Numbered from the stretch's first letter, positions 53,391 to 62,338 are shown. The stretch: 64,000 nucleotides of DNA from UBA8296 sp031581145 (GCA_031581145.1 JAVLBP010000002.1:124001-188000); one strand, 5' to 3'. Numbers and translations are program-made. The notes: a model not told the origin generated them from the letters alone.

Positions 53391-54149
53391 CTAGCCGGAG
53401 GATTCCATTCCTACTAAATCTTCAATATTAGGAAGGTCCAACCAGAAATCGGTTGGATCATCTCCATCATCGACAAGGAGCGTAAGTTGTTGCTCTTTGA
53501 TGAGCTCTAATGTTGCTAGAAATGTGACCACGATCTCGAGACGATCACCCATTTGATCACAAAGACCCACAAACGACGTTTTTCCTCTTTTTTGCAAGGT
53601 CTCCAACAAAAACGCACCCTGTGATTCGACAGTATAGGATAGCACCTCAACCTCATGAACTGTCCGACGCTGTGATACATTCATGAGTACCTTTTTGTAT
53701 GCAGACATTAAGTGGAACAGCGTCACATCCTTGAGGATCTCTCCAGTCTCTTCAGGTGGGCTGATTCCCTCATCGGTTTCGCCACGTGGATGGTAAGTGG
53801 CTGCATCCTGTTCAAAGTCAGAGAGTTTCACGCCAAGCTCTTTATAACGTTTGTACTCAAGTAGTTGTTCAATCAGTTGTTGACGAGGATCCTCAATCTC
53901 TTCGTCAGAATCGTCCGGCTCGGCTTTTGGCAACAACATTTTGGCCTTGATGGACATCAACATACTTGCCATATACATAAATTCGCCTGCGATATCCAGG
54001 TCAAGCTCTTCCATGAGCGTGAGAGTCTCAAGGAATTGAGAGGTAATGTGGGCGATGGGAATATCCTCTATTTCGATTTCGTCACGCTGTATGAAAAACA
54101 ACAGCAAGTCGAGAGGACCTTCAAATTGTTGAAGCTGTACTCGGAGCAT
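53391..54149 (-). CDS. scpA: Segregation and condensation protein ScpA
   Basis: Kleisin subunit that bridges the SMC dimer in chromosome compaction. VQLQQFEGPLDLLLFFIQRDEIEIEDIPIA is the diagnostic N terminus, followed by EFMYMASMLMSIKAKMLLP and the C-terminal winged helix (FVGLCDQMGDRLEIVVTFLATLEL). An in-frame ATG at 54191 would place the start inside the tRNA-Arg gene, so the ATG at 54149 (252 aa) is chosen. scpB and smc are not in the window. Confidence 0.94.
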   Translation of the reverse strand: MLRVQLQQFEGPLDLLLFFIQRDEIEIEDIPIAHITSQFLETLTLMEELDLDIAGEFMYMASMLMSIKAKMLLPKAEPDDSDEEIEDPRQQLIEQLLEYKRYKELGVKLSDFEQDAATYHPRGETDEGISPPEETGEILKDVTLFHLMSAYKKVLMNVSQRRTVHEVEVLSYTVESQGAFLLETLQKRGKTSFVGLCDQMGDRLEIVVTFLATLELIKEQQLTLLVDDGDDPTDFWLDLPNIEDLVGMESSG

Positions 54150-54166
54150 AAATGTAGGGAGGGTTG

Positions 54167-54240
<74 letters not shown>

Positions 54241-54263
54241 ATCAAATAAAAGATACGCCAATC

Positions 54264-55031
54264 TTACTCTATCCCGAAATGACTATTGTCGCGAAGCTCT
54301 TGGACAAAGATGCCAATGGTATTACGCACCTCAAAGATTTGGGCATGCATAGAGGCATATTCTTGTGAGTCAAATAATCCAGACTTTTTCAAGATTTGGA
54401 GATTCCGCAGGGCATCATTGGCCGCTTCAAGCCCTTTTTTGGTGTAGGCAATATTGGCACCAATAAACGACTCTTCGTACCCAAACGTGTACCCACCTGC
54501 TAGTTTGGCGCTCATCATTAAACATTGATCAATAAACTCATGCGCAGGGATGATGGGCATCTGTTTTGGCAGTGTTTTGGCCCAGGTCATCGCACGAATG
54601 GTCATGTCTCGTGCATCACTATAGACTAGCAGTTGATCCATCGATCCTGAGGGCCCTACAGAATAGTCATCAGACAACGCTTTCCACTCTTCTCCATCAT
54701 GTTCATCTTCGCCCAATTCCTCTTTGTCAAGTGAATCACCAAATAGAAAATCGTCCTCATCAAGCTCATCATCCAGATCGTCAAGCTCATCCTCATCTTC
54801 GTCTGGGAAGTACGCTTCGTCGAGGAGCAATTCCTCTTCCACAAACGTGTCCACGGCTTCAGATACCGTGTCACTTTCGTTGATAAGGTGGAGCCAGCGT
54901 GGAGCGCTCCCAACAGGATCAGATGTGATAAATTGGCGAAGCTTTGCGCTTTGCTCTTCGATGTCGTTTAGATGGGCTTCCCATTGATGCTCATTCCAAC
55001 GGGAATCGTGGTTGTGATCACCGTGATTCAT
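54264..55031 (-). CDS. Acidic protein of unknown function
   Basis: 255 aa. The N terminus is His-rich (MNHGDHNHDSRWNEHQWEAH). Residues about 65-115 are a highly acidic, low-complexity segment of Asp and Glu, and the C-terminal 110 residues look helical and globular (VGPSGSMDQLLVYSDARDMT, KLAGGYTFGYEESFIGANI). The end pattern, with MTIRAMTWAKTLP and ANDALRNLQILKKSG, recalls small uncharacterised helical proteins of Bacteroidota, but no function can be assigned. It ends just upstream of the tRNA-Arg gene, on the same strand. Confidence 0.75.
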   Translation of the reverse strand: MNHGDHNHDSRWNEHQWEAHLNDIEEQSAKLRQFITSDPVGSAPRWLHLINESDTVSEAVDTFVEEELLLDEAYFPDEDEDELDDLDDELDEDDFLFGDSLDKEELGEDEHDGEEWKALSDDYSVGPSGSMDQLLVYSDARDMTIRAMTWAKTLPKQMPIIPAHEFIDQCLMMSAKLAGGYTFGYEESFIGANIAYTKKGLEAANDALRNLQILKKSGLFDSQEYASMHAQIFEVRNTIGIFVQELRDNSHFGIE

Positions 55032-55131
55032 CGATTTCGATTGAACCTATATTAGATTGCCAGTTATTACATATAACGACCTTTCAACGTTAGATGCAAT
55101 TAACTTATTATAAACAAAAAAGGGTAGTGAA

Positions 55132-55983
55132 TCACCACCTTTCTAAGGTTGATTTTACGAGTTTTGTGAGCAAAGGTTCCGCAGAAGCCGCCGCAGCCAA
55201 CACATGCTCAATATTAAGTGGCTCTAAGGTGTCTGGGAAACATTCATCTGTAATCACAGAGCACCCCATCACATCCATCCCAAGGTGAACGGCAGCAATG
55301 ACTTCGGGAATTGTACTCATCCCTATCACATCGGCACCCATCGTCCGGAGCATCCGGTACTCAGCCCGGGTCTCAAGCATAGGGCCACTCATCGCAGCAT
55401 AAACCCCTTCATGTAAGTCAATCCCTTGTTTCGATGCCGCCTCTTTGACGATGACTCGCACATCTTTACTGTATGGGTCGCTCATATCAGGGAATCGAGG
55501 ACCTAGCTCAGGATCATTTGCCCCAATGAGCGGGTTGTCGCCGAGGAGATTGATATGGTCACAAATAAGCATTAACTCCCCGCGTCTGTACGCAGGATTT
55601 AGGCACCCACACGCATTACTCACAATCATTTTGGTGGCTCCAAGCGCCGAAGCAACTCGCACGGGGAAGGCGATTTGTTGCATCGTATATCCTTCATAAT
55701 AATGGAAGCGCCCTTGCATCACCATCACATGTTTGCCCCCAAGTTTCGCCATGTGGAGCTTTCCTGCATGGGATTCAACCGTTGATTGTGGGAAATGACG
55801 AATCGACTCATAGGGTATGGTCGTTTCGATGTCGAGCTCGTCAACAAGCTTGCCAAGGCCGGTTCCAAGGATAATAAGTGTATCGGGCCGCAAAGCTGAT
55901 TGCGACTGAATATCGGCTACAGCATCATCCCTTTTGGCTCGGAACTGCTCAACGGTGTCGAGTGTGGTGGGATCAGAAATCAT
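55132..55983 (-). CDS. Purine nucleoside phosphorylase
   Basis: Phosphorolysis of guanine and hypoxanthine nucleosides in purine salvage. LIILGTGLGKLVDEL is the phosphate-binding loop, followed by HAGKLHMAKLGGKHVMVMQGRFHYYEGY, and the C-terminal AAMSGPMLETRAEYRML and GADVIGMSTIPEVIAA carry the base-binding residues. At 283 aa it is a trimeric PNP-I type enzyme. It lies just downstream of a 15-base tandem array in its leader. Confidence 0.94.
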   Translation of the reverse strand: MISDPTTLDTVEQFRAKRDDAVADIQSQSALRPDTLIILGTGLGKLVDELDIETTIPYESIRHFPQSTVESHAGKLHMAKLGGKHVMVMQGRFHYYEGYTMQQIAFPVRVASALGATKMIVSNACGCLNPAYRRGELMLICDHINLLGDNPLIGANDPELGPRFPDMSDPYSKDVRVIVKEAASKQGIDLHEGVYAAMSGPMLETRAEYRMLRTMGADVIGMSTIPEVIAAVHLGMDVMGCSVITDECFPDTLEPLNIEHVLAAAASAEPLLTKLVKSTLERW

Positions 55984-56011
55984 GATAAAAGGTCCTGAAT
56001 AACAGGTGAGG

Positions 56012-56071
56012 GTCAGTGAGGTTTAAGTCGGTGAGATTCAAGTCAGTGAAATATATGTGAGTGAAAATTTC
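56012..56071. repeat. Four exact-length 15-base tandem units between yggS and PNP genes
   Basis: Units start at 56012, 56027, 56042 and 56057: GTCAGTGAGGTTTAA, GTCGGTGAGATTCAA, GTCAGTGAAATATAT and GTGAGTGAAAATTTC. The GT--GTGA core is kept in all four. The array fills almost the whole gap between the end of the yggS-like gene and the PNP gene start. Confidence 0.88.
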
Positions 56072-56074
56072 ATG

Positions 56075-56788
56075 CTAGTCAAAGGTAAGCGTATTTCGGG
56101 GTCCAAAAATTGATGAACCAATCCGACATTGTGTTGATCCTTCCGCAATAGCCACATCAAGATCCCCTGACATTCCCATGGAGCATGTATGAATGTCAAA
56201 ATTTGGATGATGTATCTCTTTGAGGGATTCAAAGAGGGAGTATAACAACCGAAACTGGCCTCTTAACACATCTTGCTCATGGGTTAAGCTTGCCATGGCC
56301 ATTACCCCTTCAATGCGAACGTGCTCAAACGTGGGTAGCTTTGAGGCCATCTCCAGAAAAGTGTCGGGCTCGAAGCCACCCTTTTGTGGCTCATCACTAA
56401 TATTCACTTGTAGATAGACACCAATCGTCCGATCGGCCGTCCCTGCCCGTTTTTCGATTTCATGGAGGTACTTCACCTTGTCAACTGACTCTATCACATC
56501 CACTCGGTGACAAATCGTTTTGAGTTTGTTGGTCTGAATGTTGCCCAAGAAATGCCATTCTATCTCAAGATCGGCAAGCTCATCCATTTTTTGTTGGAGC
56601 TCTTGCATTCGGTTCTCACCAAAGGCACGCTGACCTGCTGCATACACCTCACGAATCGCATCCACCGGCTTTGTTTTGCTTACGGCAATCAGCTCAACCT
56701 CGTCTGGAGAACGGCCTGCCTCAGCACATGTATCTTGGATCCATGTCTGGACCCTTTGAAGATTCGCGGTATAATCGGGTGTGTTCAA
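56075..56788 (-). CDS. YggS-family PLP homeostasis protein
   Basis: PLP-binding protein of the alanine-racemase-like fold thought to buffer pyridoxal phosphate. ELIAVSKTKPVDAIREVYAAG carries the PLP lysine, and FGENRMQELQQKM, WHFLGNIQTNKLK and SMGMSGDLDVAIAEGSTQCRIG are family segments. It starts at a TTG (56788), 237 aa. It is followed by the repeat array and PNP on the same strand. Confidence 0.93.
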   Translation of the reverse strand: MNTPDYTANLQRVQTWIQDTCAEAGRSPDEVELIAVSKTKPVDAIREVYAAGQRAFGENRMQELQQKMDELADLEIEWHFLGNIQTNKLKTICHRVDVIESVDKVKYLHEIEKRAGTADRTIGVYLQVNISDEPQKGGFEPDTFLEMASKLPTFEHVRIEGVMAMASLTHEQDVLRGQFRLLYSLFESLKEIHHPNFDIHTCSMGMSGDLDVAIAEGSTQCRIGSSIFGPRNTLTFD

Positions 56789-56975
56789 AAAAACGGGGGG
56801 TGCTTTACTTTCTGATAACCATCAAATGTAGTAACTTTAATGCTCCAACTAAAAGGATGCTTGTGTTGCTTCCCCGCTTTATGCTTTTGAAAGATTCGAC
56901 TGAATCGTTTGTCCCTTTCCAAGGGAAACGAGGCCTAAAAACCCGATCGATGATCGTGCAAGGAGGCGGCCTCTA

Positions 56976-57791
56976 ATGTCAAAGCCCACCGTCGCAGATC
57001 TAAAAAACACTCTCGAGACCTGGGCACCGCCACAAGCAAAATTAGACTACGATAACATAGGGTATCAAGTGGGGACCCCGTCAAAGGAGGTCTCCAAAGC
57101 ACTCATTTGCCTTGATGTGACACCTGAGGTGATCCAGGAAGCCGTGGAGCTAGGCGCTGAATGCATTGTGTCTCATCATCCGATTTTGTTTAAAAAACCT
57201 ACGGAGATACTCACAACGACGTTTCAAGGGGACCTTATACACGGGCTGATAGAAGCGGGCTGTTCCTTAATCACAGCACATACAAATCTGGATGCAGCCC
57301 CTGGGGGTGTCTCTTTTAAGTTTGCAGAAAAGCTTGGCCTGGAGGAAATTGAATTTTTGCGACCGTTTGAAGTTGCGGGCCAAGCCGTTGGATTTGGAGC
57401 GGTTGGCTCACTTGCTGCACCTATGAACACTGAAGACTTTACCAAGCATGTCGCTGGATCGCTCGGTCAAATGACCCTTCGTACGGCTGGAGGCTATGCC
57501 ACGCAAGATGATGACTTTCGAGTCGAGCGTGTGGCGGTTTGTGGAGGATCTGGATCTAGTCTACTCGATGAGATTTCCTGGAGCGGTATTGATGCATTCG
57601 TGACCGCTGACGTGACCTATCATCGATTTTTTGTGGAGCATCCTAGTCTTTTCTTGGTCGATGTAGGCCATTATGAAAGTGAAATGATGATTATAGAGGC
57701 TGTAAGAGAATACTTGTCCTCTGCTTACCCCACAGCACAATTTATGTCAACCAAGATTCAAACAAACCCTGTAACCTATCACTCGTTCTAA
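56976..57791 (+). CDS. Nif3-like dinuclear metal-centre protein
   Basis: 271-aa Nif3/YbgI family protein. The conserved metal ligands lie in CIVSHHPILFKK, ITAHTNLDAAPGG and the C-terminal VDVGHYESEMMIIEAV. The family forms hexamers with two metals per subunit and is sometimes annotated GTP cyclohydrolase I type 2, but its function is unproven. An upstream GGAGG, 12 bases before the ATG, is a good ribosome site. It is followed after 11 bases by the coiled-coil gene. Confidence 0.93.
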   Translation: MSKPTVADLKNTLETWAPPQAKLDYDNIGYQVGTPSKEVSKALICLDVTPEVIQEAVELGAECIVSHHPILFKKPTEILTTTFQGDLIHGLIEAGCSLITAHTNLDAAPGGVSFKFAEKLGLEEIEFLRPFEVAGQAVGFGAVGSLAAPMNTEDFTKHVAGSLGQMTLRTAGGYATQDDDFRVERVAVCGGSGSSLLDEISWSGIDAFVTADVTYHRFFVEHPSLFLVDVGHYESEMMIIEAVREYLSSAYPTAQFMSTKIQTNPVTYHSF

Positions 57792-57802
57792 GACGCTTAC
57801 TT

Positions 57803-58558
57803 ATGTCCCAAGACGCTTCTTCAATTCAACCTATGTTACAAAAACTTGCCAACCTCCAGTACATCGATAGTCGAATCGATGAGATTAAACAGCTTCAAGG
57901 AGACCTACCCGACGAGATTTTAGACATCGAAACCGAAATCGCTCGCCAAGAGGGTAAAGTTCAGCGTCTCAAAGATGAGCTCAAGGAGCTTGAAGCCGAA
58001 AAACGTTCTCTGGAGCTAGAGATTGAGTCATCCACAGAAAAAATGGCAAAGTATGAGGAGCAACAACTTGCGGTTCGCAACAACAGAGAGTACGACGCAC
58101 TCACCAAAGAGATTGAAAACAAGAAAGTGGTTATCCAAGAATCCCACGAACGAATCGAAGCTATCGCGTTGAGGGTGGAAGAAGCAAACGAGGAATTGGC
58201 TGCCGCTGAGGCTCAACTCTCCAAAGAGCAAGAGCGTTATGAGGAAAAAAAATCAAACCTTGACCGTGTGGTCGATTTAACCCGAAAAGAGGGGGATGTC
58301 CTCGAAGAAAAACGTGTAGAATTGGAGAAAGAAGTCGATCAGCGTTACCTACGCTCGTACAATCGACTTCGTAATGGGCTCAACAATGGCATCGCTGTCG
58401 TGGCCATGAAAGATGGGGCTGCGCTCGGCATGGCACTTCCCCCACAAAAACAGGTTGAAGTCCGCAAAAAGACAAAAGTGGTCATTGATGAAAACTCGGG
58501 TCGCATGGTCATAGACCAAAGTTTTTTCGACGAGGCCCGAAAGACATTCAATCTATAA
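57803..58558 (+). CDS. Coiled-coil protein of the C4-zinc-ribbon family, ribbon lost
   Basis: 251 aa. Residues about 20-180 form a long coiled coil (IEIARQEGKVQRLKDELKEL-like heptads). The C terminus matches the zinc-ribbon module of this family (CT398 type), but the four cysteines are absent: LGMALPPQKQVEVRKKTKVV and the segment DENSGRMVID take the place of the usual Cys-bearing ribbon. It sits between nif3 and rnpB. The family's function is not established. Confidence 0.85.
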   Translation: MSQDASSIQPMLQKLANLQYIDSRIDEIKQLQGDLPDEILDIETEIARQEGKVQRLKDELKELEAEKRSLELEIESSTEKMAKYEEQQLAVRNNREYDALTKEIENKKVVIQESHERIEAIALRVEEANEELAAAEAQLSKEQERYEEKKSNLDRVVDLTRKEGDVLEEKRVELEKEVDQRYLRSYNRLRNGLNNGIAVVAMKDGAALGMALPPQKQVEVRKKTKVVIDENSGRMVIDQSFFDEARKTFNL

Positions 58559-58572
58559 AAAACGTTATCTTT

Positions 58573-58950
58573 CGGCGGGAATTCGGGTAATCGCCTTGAT
58601 GCGCATCAAGTTCGTCTTGTATGCGACATCGAGGAGGAAAGTCCGAACACCTTCAGGCAGCGTGCTTCCTAACGGGAAGGCATCGAAAGATGATAGAAAG
58701 TGCCACAGAAAATAGACGTCCGAGTACGGTTCGCCGTGCACGGTCAAGGTGAAAAGGTGGGGTAAGAGCCCACCGCTCGACTGGTGACAGTTGGGGCATG
58801 GTAAACCTCACGCGGTGCAAGCTCAAGCAGATCCTGTGTTGCCTGACACAACGGGATTGGGTAGAGTGCTCGAGCCAGGCGGCAACGCTAGGCCTAGATC
58901 AATGATTACCCCCTGCAAAGGGACAGAATTCGGCTTATAGAATTCCCAAG
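58573..58950 (+). ncRNA. rnpB: RNase P RNA (class A)
   Basis: The catalytic RNA that trims tRNA 5' ends. The conserved GAGGAAAGTCCGAACACC is at about 58633-58650 (CR I). Later blocks include CACAGAAAATAGACGTCCG, GGTGAAAAGGTGGGGTAA and the 3' ACAGAATTCGGCTTATAG. P1 pairs GGGAATTC at 58577-58584 with GAATTCCC at 58940-58947. End positions are estimated to a few bases. It is followed by a terminator. Confidence 0.95.
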
Positions 58951-58958
58951 AACTCCAT

Positions 58959-58995
58959 GAAAGGGCGGTCGGAAACGGCGGCCCTTTCTTTTTTT
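58959..58995 (+). terminator. Rho-independent terminator of rnpB
   Basis: GAAAGGGC at 58959-58966 pairs with GCCCTTTC at 58981-58988, followed by seven Ts through 58995. The location just after rnpB matches its expected end. Confidence 0.9.
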
Positions 58996-59003
58996 CTATA
59001 ACT

Positions 59004-59037
59004 GTGCCTGTTTCTCTATTGGGCCTGTTTCTCGCAC
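59004..59037. repeat. Two 17-base tandem units between rnpB and smpB
   Basis: GTGCCTGTTTCTCTATT at 59004-59020 and GGGCCTGTTTCTCGCAC at 59021-59037 share 12 bases in the same order. Confidence 0.65.
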
Positions 59038-59040
59038 CCC

Positions 59041-59511
59041 TTATCGCCCCATCATCTTTTTGATGGATCGATCTGTGTCACGTTGATCATCACGTTCCTT
59101 GATGGTGGAGCGTTTATCAGCCACTTTTTTCCCACGAGCAATCCCAATCTGAAGCTTTGCAACCCCCCCTTTAAAGTAGAGTTTGAGAGGCACAATCGTC
59201 ATCCCCTTACGTTCAATCGCTTTGTCTAGCTCACGAAGCTCTCGTTTGTTCAGAAGCAGCTTCCGGTCGCGCCGTTCGTCATGATTCATGTAGGAGCCTT
59301 GAGCGTACGTTTTTACATACATCCCCACGAGCCATGCTTCATCTTCCCGTAAGGTGACATACCCATCGGTTAGGGCCGCTTCACCGGCTCGAATAGACTT
59401 CACCTCGGTCCCTTTCAACACCAGACCGGCTTCCATTGTATCCTCTATTTGGTAGTTGAATCGAGCCTTACGATTCTGTATCACTACTGGCGATGTGGAC
59501 TTCTCTGTCAA
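59041..59511 (-). CDS. smpB: SsrA-binding protein SmpB
   Basis: Delivers tmRNA to stalled ribosomes. IQNRKARFNYQIEDTMEAGLVLKGTEVKSIR and the middle YAQGSYMNHDERRDRKLLLNK are diagnostic, and the basic tail (KVADKRSTIKERDDQRDTDR) is present. It starts at TTG 59511; 156 aa is normal. The ssrA gene is not visible in the window. Confidence 0.95.
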   Translation of the reverse strand: MTEKSTSPVVIQNRKARFNYQIEDTMEAGLVLKGTEVKSIRAGEAALTDGYVTLREDEAWLVGMYVKTYAQGSYMNHDERRDRKLLLNKRELRELDKAIERKGMTIVPLKLYFKGGVAKLQIGIARGKKVADKRSTIKERDDQRDTDRSIKKMMGR

Positions 59512-59514
59512 GAA

Positions 59515-59994
59515 TTAATACCCAAAAGGAGCCAATCGATCCATCACATCAGGGTCGGGCCCACGGTCTGGCATCGTAGCATACACACCAAGAATCTGAT
59601 CGATTTGTCCTCTTGCCGCCTCATTTTGTTCGTTGAGGGTTAGCACTTCAGCAAAGCATGTCAACGCCCAGTTCATTTGTGTTCGCATTTCTGCAGGATC
59701 AAACACATTCATGCTATGATAGCCGTAATTGAGCCACACTTTTTCCAATTGTTGTTTGACGTCAGGATCAGTTTCGTCTTGGGTACCAAGCCACTCCAGC
59801 GCAGCATCGTAATCATTGTTCGCAATCCAAGTATCCACTTTTTCTTCCATCGTGCCAGATGGGGCAGCCATGTCAACCGATTCTTCATCCCCCATTGCCG
59901 TTGCCGTGTCTTGTGATGGCTCACTTTGTTGACATTGCGTTAAGAGTAATTGTGAGAGGAATAGGAGTGTGAGTAAAGAAATCAGTCGGGTCAT
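59515..59994 (-). CDS. Putative lipoprotein with helical repeat region
   Basis: From the ATG at 59994 the protein is 159 aa. LLTLLFLSQLLLTQC has a signal and lipobox-like Cys. The rest is acidic with a TPR-like pattern (VDTWIANNDYDAALEWLGTQDE, TCFAEVLTLNEQNEAARG). The frame is open to 60021, but the shorter start places the lipobox Cys at about residue 21. No family was recognised. It lies three bases upstream of smpB on the same strand. Confidence 0.7.
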   Translation of the reverse strand: MTRLISLLTLLFLSQLLLTQCQQSEPSQDTATAMGDEESVDMAAPSGTMEEKVDTWIANNDYDAALEWLGTQDETDPDVKQQLEKVWLNYGYHSMNVFDPAEMRTQMNWALTCFAEVLTLNEQNEAARGQIDQILGVYATMPDRGPDPDVMDRLAPFGY

Positions 59995-60082
59995 GTGGGG
60001 TAATAAATAGTAGGGTAACAAATCGCTTATGAGTGTATCTCGAAAGATAATGAACCTTGGAAGGCTCGCCTAATGGTGCCTA

Positions 60083-61324
60083 TTACATTGACTGAATTGG
60101 GCGACGACTCAATGGCATAGTCATACATCGCGCACCACCTCTCCCGCGACATAATTCATGCCCCTCAAAACTAATGGCCAATTTTTCCGTGCCGATATGG
60201 AGCTGCCCCCCATCGTGTTTTGCTTGCTCAAGGCACTCATCTTGTGTCATTACGTTATAGCCAGCACGCTCCATCGCGGCAAATGTATGTTGATTTCGAG
60301 CGTACCCCAGCACAACACCTGGTGCTAGAGCAAACAAATTGGCCCCATCGGTCCACTGCTCTCGAGACTGATTTACCGGATCGTCTCCTCCACAAGGGAT
60401 AATGCGATAATGTGTCCCTGTTGCATGCTTTAACGCCTCAATAAGTGACCCAAACGACGTAGTGCAAAGTTTTGTACCCTCCATCTGAAACCCAATCACT
60501 TTGCTTGCTTTGTGCTCAATGACGGGTGTATAGGCAACACACTCATCCTCACTCACAAAGGTGAAAATGGTGTCTAGATGCATGCTAGAGCGGCGCTTAG
60601 GTATATCAATGGCGAGGACAGTGTCCACTCCCCTCCCCAAGAGCTCTTGAGCCACTTGCATCACCCCACTAATACTTGTTCGCTCACTTAGCCCAATTAA
60701 CACAACCCGGTCAGACACAGTAAGAATATCCCCCCCTTCGACAAGATTATCCTTGTCTAGAGTGAGCAAGTTTTGTTGCAAGGGCTTGAACATCGGGTGC
60801 CAGTTGGCGATGTGGCGCATGATATAGGACTCTCTGCGGCGAGCGTCCTTACTCATCGAGGATACCACCAAGGTGGACCGAGACACGGAGGCTAAGTCAC
60901 GAGTGAACAAGAGGTTGGGAATGGGCGCAAAGCAACGGTGTTTTAGCGCTGGATGGCTACCCTCCAGACATAAACGAACCGTTTCATCAAGGGGTAGATC
61001 TGCAAGCCAAGAGACCCAAGAGGAGGCATCTTCCATACGGGTGAATGACACAAGCCCTTTTTTGAAGGCCTCCAACGAGCCATCCACAGCCAGAGACTCA
61101 TTCAAAAGATCTACAATCTCGTGAATATGACCCTCTTGCCCCATGACAGCCCGAAATACACGCAGCATGTTGAGGTGCTCTTCGCGCGCATCTTCTTCAT
61201 AGATAATATCATCAAACAACATGGACTCACGGTCGTCAGGATTGACCATAGACATTTCATGGCCTGGGGTGTGTACCACAACCCGGTTCAAAAATCCTAT
61301 TTCTGATTGAATATTTAGCTCCAT
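60083..61324 (-). CDS. arcA: Arginine deiminase
   Basis: Converts arginine to citrulline plus ammonia. LLFTRDLASVSRSTLVVSSM, EGGDILTVSDRVVLIG, SMHLDTIFTFV and the C-terminal GGARCMTMPL with catalytic Cys400 are ADI signatures. At 413 aa it is full length. arcB, arcC and arcD do not adjoin it, so the classical energy-yielding operon is absent here. It is divergent from the SirB1-like gene; tandem repeats fill part of the spacer. Confidence 0.93.
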   Translation of the reverse strand: MELNIQSEIGFLNRVVVHTPGHEMSMVNPDDRESMLFDDIIYEEDAREEHLNMLRVFRAVMGQEGHIHEIVDLLNESLAVDGSLEAFKKGLVSFTRMEDASSWVSWLADLPLDETVRLCLEGSHPALKHRCFAPIPNLLFTRDLASVSRSTLVVSSMSKDARRRESYIMRHIANWHPMFKPLQQNLLTLDKDNLVEGGDILTVSDRVVLIGLSERTSISGVMQVAQELLGRGVDTVLAIDIPKRRSSMHLDTIFTFVSEDECVAYTPVIEHKASKVIGFQMEGTKLCTTSFGSLIEALKHATGTHYRIIPCGGDDPVNQSREQWTDGANLFALAPGVVLGYARNQHTFAAMERAGYNVMTQDECLEQAKHDGGQLHIGTEKLAISFEGHELCRGRGGARCMTMPLSRRPIQSM

Positions 61325-61330
61325 TAAATT

Positions 61331-61386
61331 AGCTCCGTGAATTTAACACCGTGAATTCAGCCCTGTACATTCAGCTCCGTAGGTGC
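61331..61386. repeat. Four degenerate 13-15-base tandem units between arcA and the SirB1 gene
   Basis: AGCTCCGTGAATTTA at 61331, ACACCGTGAATTC at 61346, AGCCCTGTACATTC at 61359 and AGCTCCGTAGGTGC at 61373. The motif CCGT(G/A) recurs with the ATTC partner. The array sits in the promoter-bearing spacer between divergent genes. Confidence 0.75.
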
Positions 61387-61486
61387 GTCCAAAAAAAACC
61401 ATTTTTCGTCCGAATCCTCTTGCGTTCGGCTCATTTTCGTCGCAATATACGAAACCCAAAAGCGACTTTTGGCGAGACTCATCCAA

Positions 61487-62338
61487 ATGAAACATGATAT
61501 TGCATCACTGGTTACGCTCTACTTGGACCCCGATCCGAAGGTTCATGAAGCGGTCGAGCAACATATTCTAGAGCGTGGAGAACAAGTTGTCCCCTTTCTA
61601 GACCAAGTACGCTCCACAACAAGAGCCCCAGAAGAGAAAGCGAGACTCGATCGTATTCTGCTCGATGTGACCTACCCAGGCTTGTATGAAGATTTTACAC
61701 TCCTGGCCACAGAGGGCCTCCATTCATTAGAATCACTAGAAAAGGCGGTTTTGATGGTTTCAAGGCTTGAAGATCCAACCCTTCGTCTGGATTGGGTGAG
61801 TGACAAACTCGACGGATTTGCCAATGTCGTCCGCGATCGACTCACGGATCTTTATACGCCAGACCGACAAATGAAGCAACTGATTGGCTATGTGTTTAAA
61901 GAGTTAAACTTTTCTGGCGACCGCGAATTTTACCATGCTCCTGTTAATGGGTACCTCCACAAAGTCTTGGTTCGACGAAAGGGGATGCCATTAACCCTCA
62001 GCCTGATTATGTTGTTCTTGGCGCGACGGCTTGATCTTCCTCTTGTGGGTGTCAATATGCCCGTCCACTTTTTGTTGATGTATACATCGGGATCCAAAAA
62101 AGTGTACCTCGATCCGTTTGATGACTGCTCAGTTGTATCATTGGACCAATGTGCAATGTTTCTGAAGCATAATGATATCCCTGTTCGTCCAGAGTACTTT
62201 CAGCCATGCGATGAAATGGATATCTTGCGCCGTTTCTTACGAAACCTCGTCAATAGCTACGAAAAGGCAGACGACAAGCAACGTGTTGAGAGACTTCAAC
62301 ACTTGCTCAACGCTGTGGATGCCTCACTTTCGTTCTAG
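61487..62338 (+). CDS. SirB1/transglutaminase-like protein
   Basis: Residues 1-100 are helical, and the C-terminal 160 residues carry the transglutaminase-like SirB1 core (YVFKELNFSGDREFYHAPVNGYL, RRKGMPLTLSLIMLFLARRLDLPLVGVNMPVHFLL, KVYLDPFDDC). The family's exact role is unclear. A TTG at 61469 could add six residues; the ATG at 61487 is preferred (283 aa). prfC follows within 40 bases. Confidence 0.83.
   Translation: MKHDIASLVTLYLDPDPKVHEAVEQHILERGEQVVPFLDQVRSTTRAPEEKARLDRILLDVTYPGLYEDFTLLATEGLHSLESLEKAVLMVSRLEDPTLRLDWVSDKLDGFANVVRDRLTDLYTPDRQMKQLIGYVFKELNFSGDREFYHAPVNGYLHKVLVRRKGMPLTLSLIMLFLARRLDLPLVGVNMPVHFLLMYTSGSKKVYLDPFDDCSVVSLDQCAMFLKHNDIPVRPEYFQPCDEMDILRRFLRNLVNSYEKADDKQRVERLQHLLNAVDASLSF

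Noticed and set aside
56857..56976. Possible 39-aa leader peptide overlapping the nif3 start
   Set aside because: No typical ribosome site and no known homologue; the overlap with nif3 may be chance.
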